Of a stretch of 64,000 bases of DNA, positions 63,874 to 64,000 are shown piece by piece (position 1 is the first letter of the stretch; each line of letters opens with the position of its first letter). Origin of the DNA: Advenella faeciporci (GTDB taxonomy: Bacteria > Pseudomonadota > Gammaproteobacteria > Burkholderiales > Burkholderiaceae_B); assembly GCF_014652395.1 (NCBI RefSeq), contig NZ_BMYS01000003.1:152686-216685 (forward strand), in the 5' to 3' direction. The position numbers and the translations under genes are program-made. The notes beneath the pieces were generated by a model. The model saw only the letters and a program-made list of their open reading frames with translations, did not search any database and was not told the DNA's origin.

Positions 63874-64000
63874 TGAACTGACCCCAAAAAGTTGGACACC
63901 CATTCAACTTTTAGGGGTCTTTTCAATGACAAAATATGATTTGCCGTTCAAAATCAAATTAGTCCAAGAGTATCTGTCCGGCCAGAGTGGCTATCGCCTC
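63874..64000 (+). mobile_element. left end of an IS3-family (IS150-group) insertion sequence
   Basis: The terminal repeat begins TGAACTGACCCCAAAAAGTT at 63874, a sequence typical of IS3-family ends of the IS150 group, and is followed by the first transposase frame. The element runs out of the window, so its length, right end and target duplication cannot be seen. It has inserted into the palindromic repeat just after mutS. Confidence 0.8.
63926..64000 (+). CDS. IS3-family transposase OrfA, N-terminal part
   Basis: ATG at 63926 opens a frame to the window edge (25 codons, beginning MTKYDLPFKIKLVQEYLSG). The start resembles InsJ of IS150 (basic residues, then LxxVxxYxxxxxGYR), the first helix-turn-helix of the DNA-binding protein. 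A second frame, OrfB with DDE catalysis by ribosomal frameshift, is expected beyond the window. Confidence 0.75.
   Translation, partial: MTKYDLPFKIKLVQEYLSGQSGYRL

Overview
The window looks like chromosome of a betaproteobacterium in the order Burkholderiales, most like Alcaligenaceae. The evidence is an arginine-type elongation factor P (Arg32) next to its rhamnosyltransferase EarP, a DUF2863 protein, four Bug-type solute receptors of the tripartite tricarboxylate transporter class, and the cysS-alkA-accA-tilS gene group. Base composition is near 50% G+C by eye. Genus is not claimed.

Layout. 0-20 kb is mostly housekeeping: a YdgA-like membrane protein, tandem aconitases acnB and acnA, DUF2863-earP-efp, a thioesterase, YajQ, a YebE-like protein, an FAD amine oxidase, a DUF1178 protein, corA, an acyl-CoA dehydrogenase, a 3-hydroxyisobutyrate dehydrogenase, a 2-hydroxyacid dehydrogenase, a TRIC-type channel, and lysC followed by tRNA-Ser(GCT). 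20.6-34 kb is accessory: a glyoxalase, a LysR/MFS pair, and a leftward catabolic operon (MFS, LysR, Rieske oxygenase, its reductase, an NAD-dependent epimerase, an unrecognised protein, DUF1116 and an amidase). Two identical tRNA-Arg(ACG) genes follow. 34-41 kb is core again: a phosphatase, tilS, accA, alkA and cysS on the minus strand; a TPR protein, a cyclophilin and lpxH on the plus strand. 41-56 kb is a large acyl-CoA catabolic region: a PaaG-like isomerase, a PimC/PimD-like dehydrogenase pair, DUF35 plus a thiolase-like protein without the usual nucleophilic Cys, a two-subunit CoA-transferase, four Bug receptors, a LysR regulator, an SDR, a MaoC-type hydratase and a class III CoA-transferase. 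56-64 kb is core: uppP, suhB, trmJ, amn, an AEC transporter and mutS. The window ends inside an IS3-family element that sits in a short palindromic repeat.

How the genes work together. EarP modifies EF-P. The Rieske operon looks like an oxidative attack on an unknown, perhaps nitrogen-containing substrate, followed by oxidation and amide hydrolysis. The 41-56 kb region has all the parts for CoA activation, dehydrogenation, hydration, (3R)-hydroxyacyl oxidation and C-C cleavage. The cleavage enzyme is of the DUF35-paired type, so an aldolytic route for branched acyl-CoAs is the most interesting reading. The lysC/tRNA-Ser block points opposite to tilS, which fits inversion of a segment of about 15 kb.

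Non-coding signals include several perfect intrinsic terminators, two of them inside coding sequence (start of tilS, end of lpxH), a hairpin that covers the ribosome-binding site of the DUF2863 gene, and a dispersed palindrome (core TTCCCACGC...GCGTGGGAA) that has expanded into tandem repeats at two places. No CRISPR array, prophage or rRNA operon was seen.
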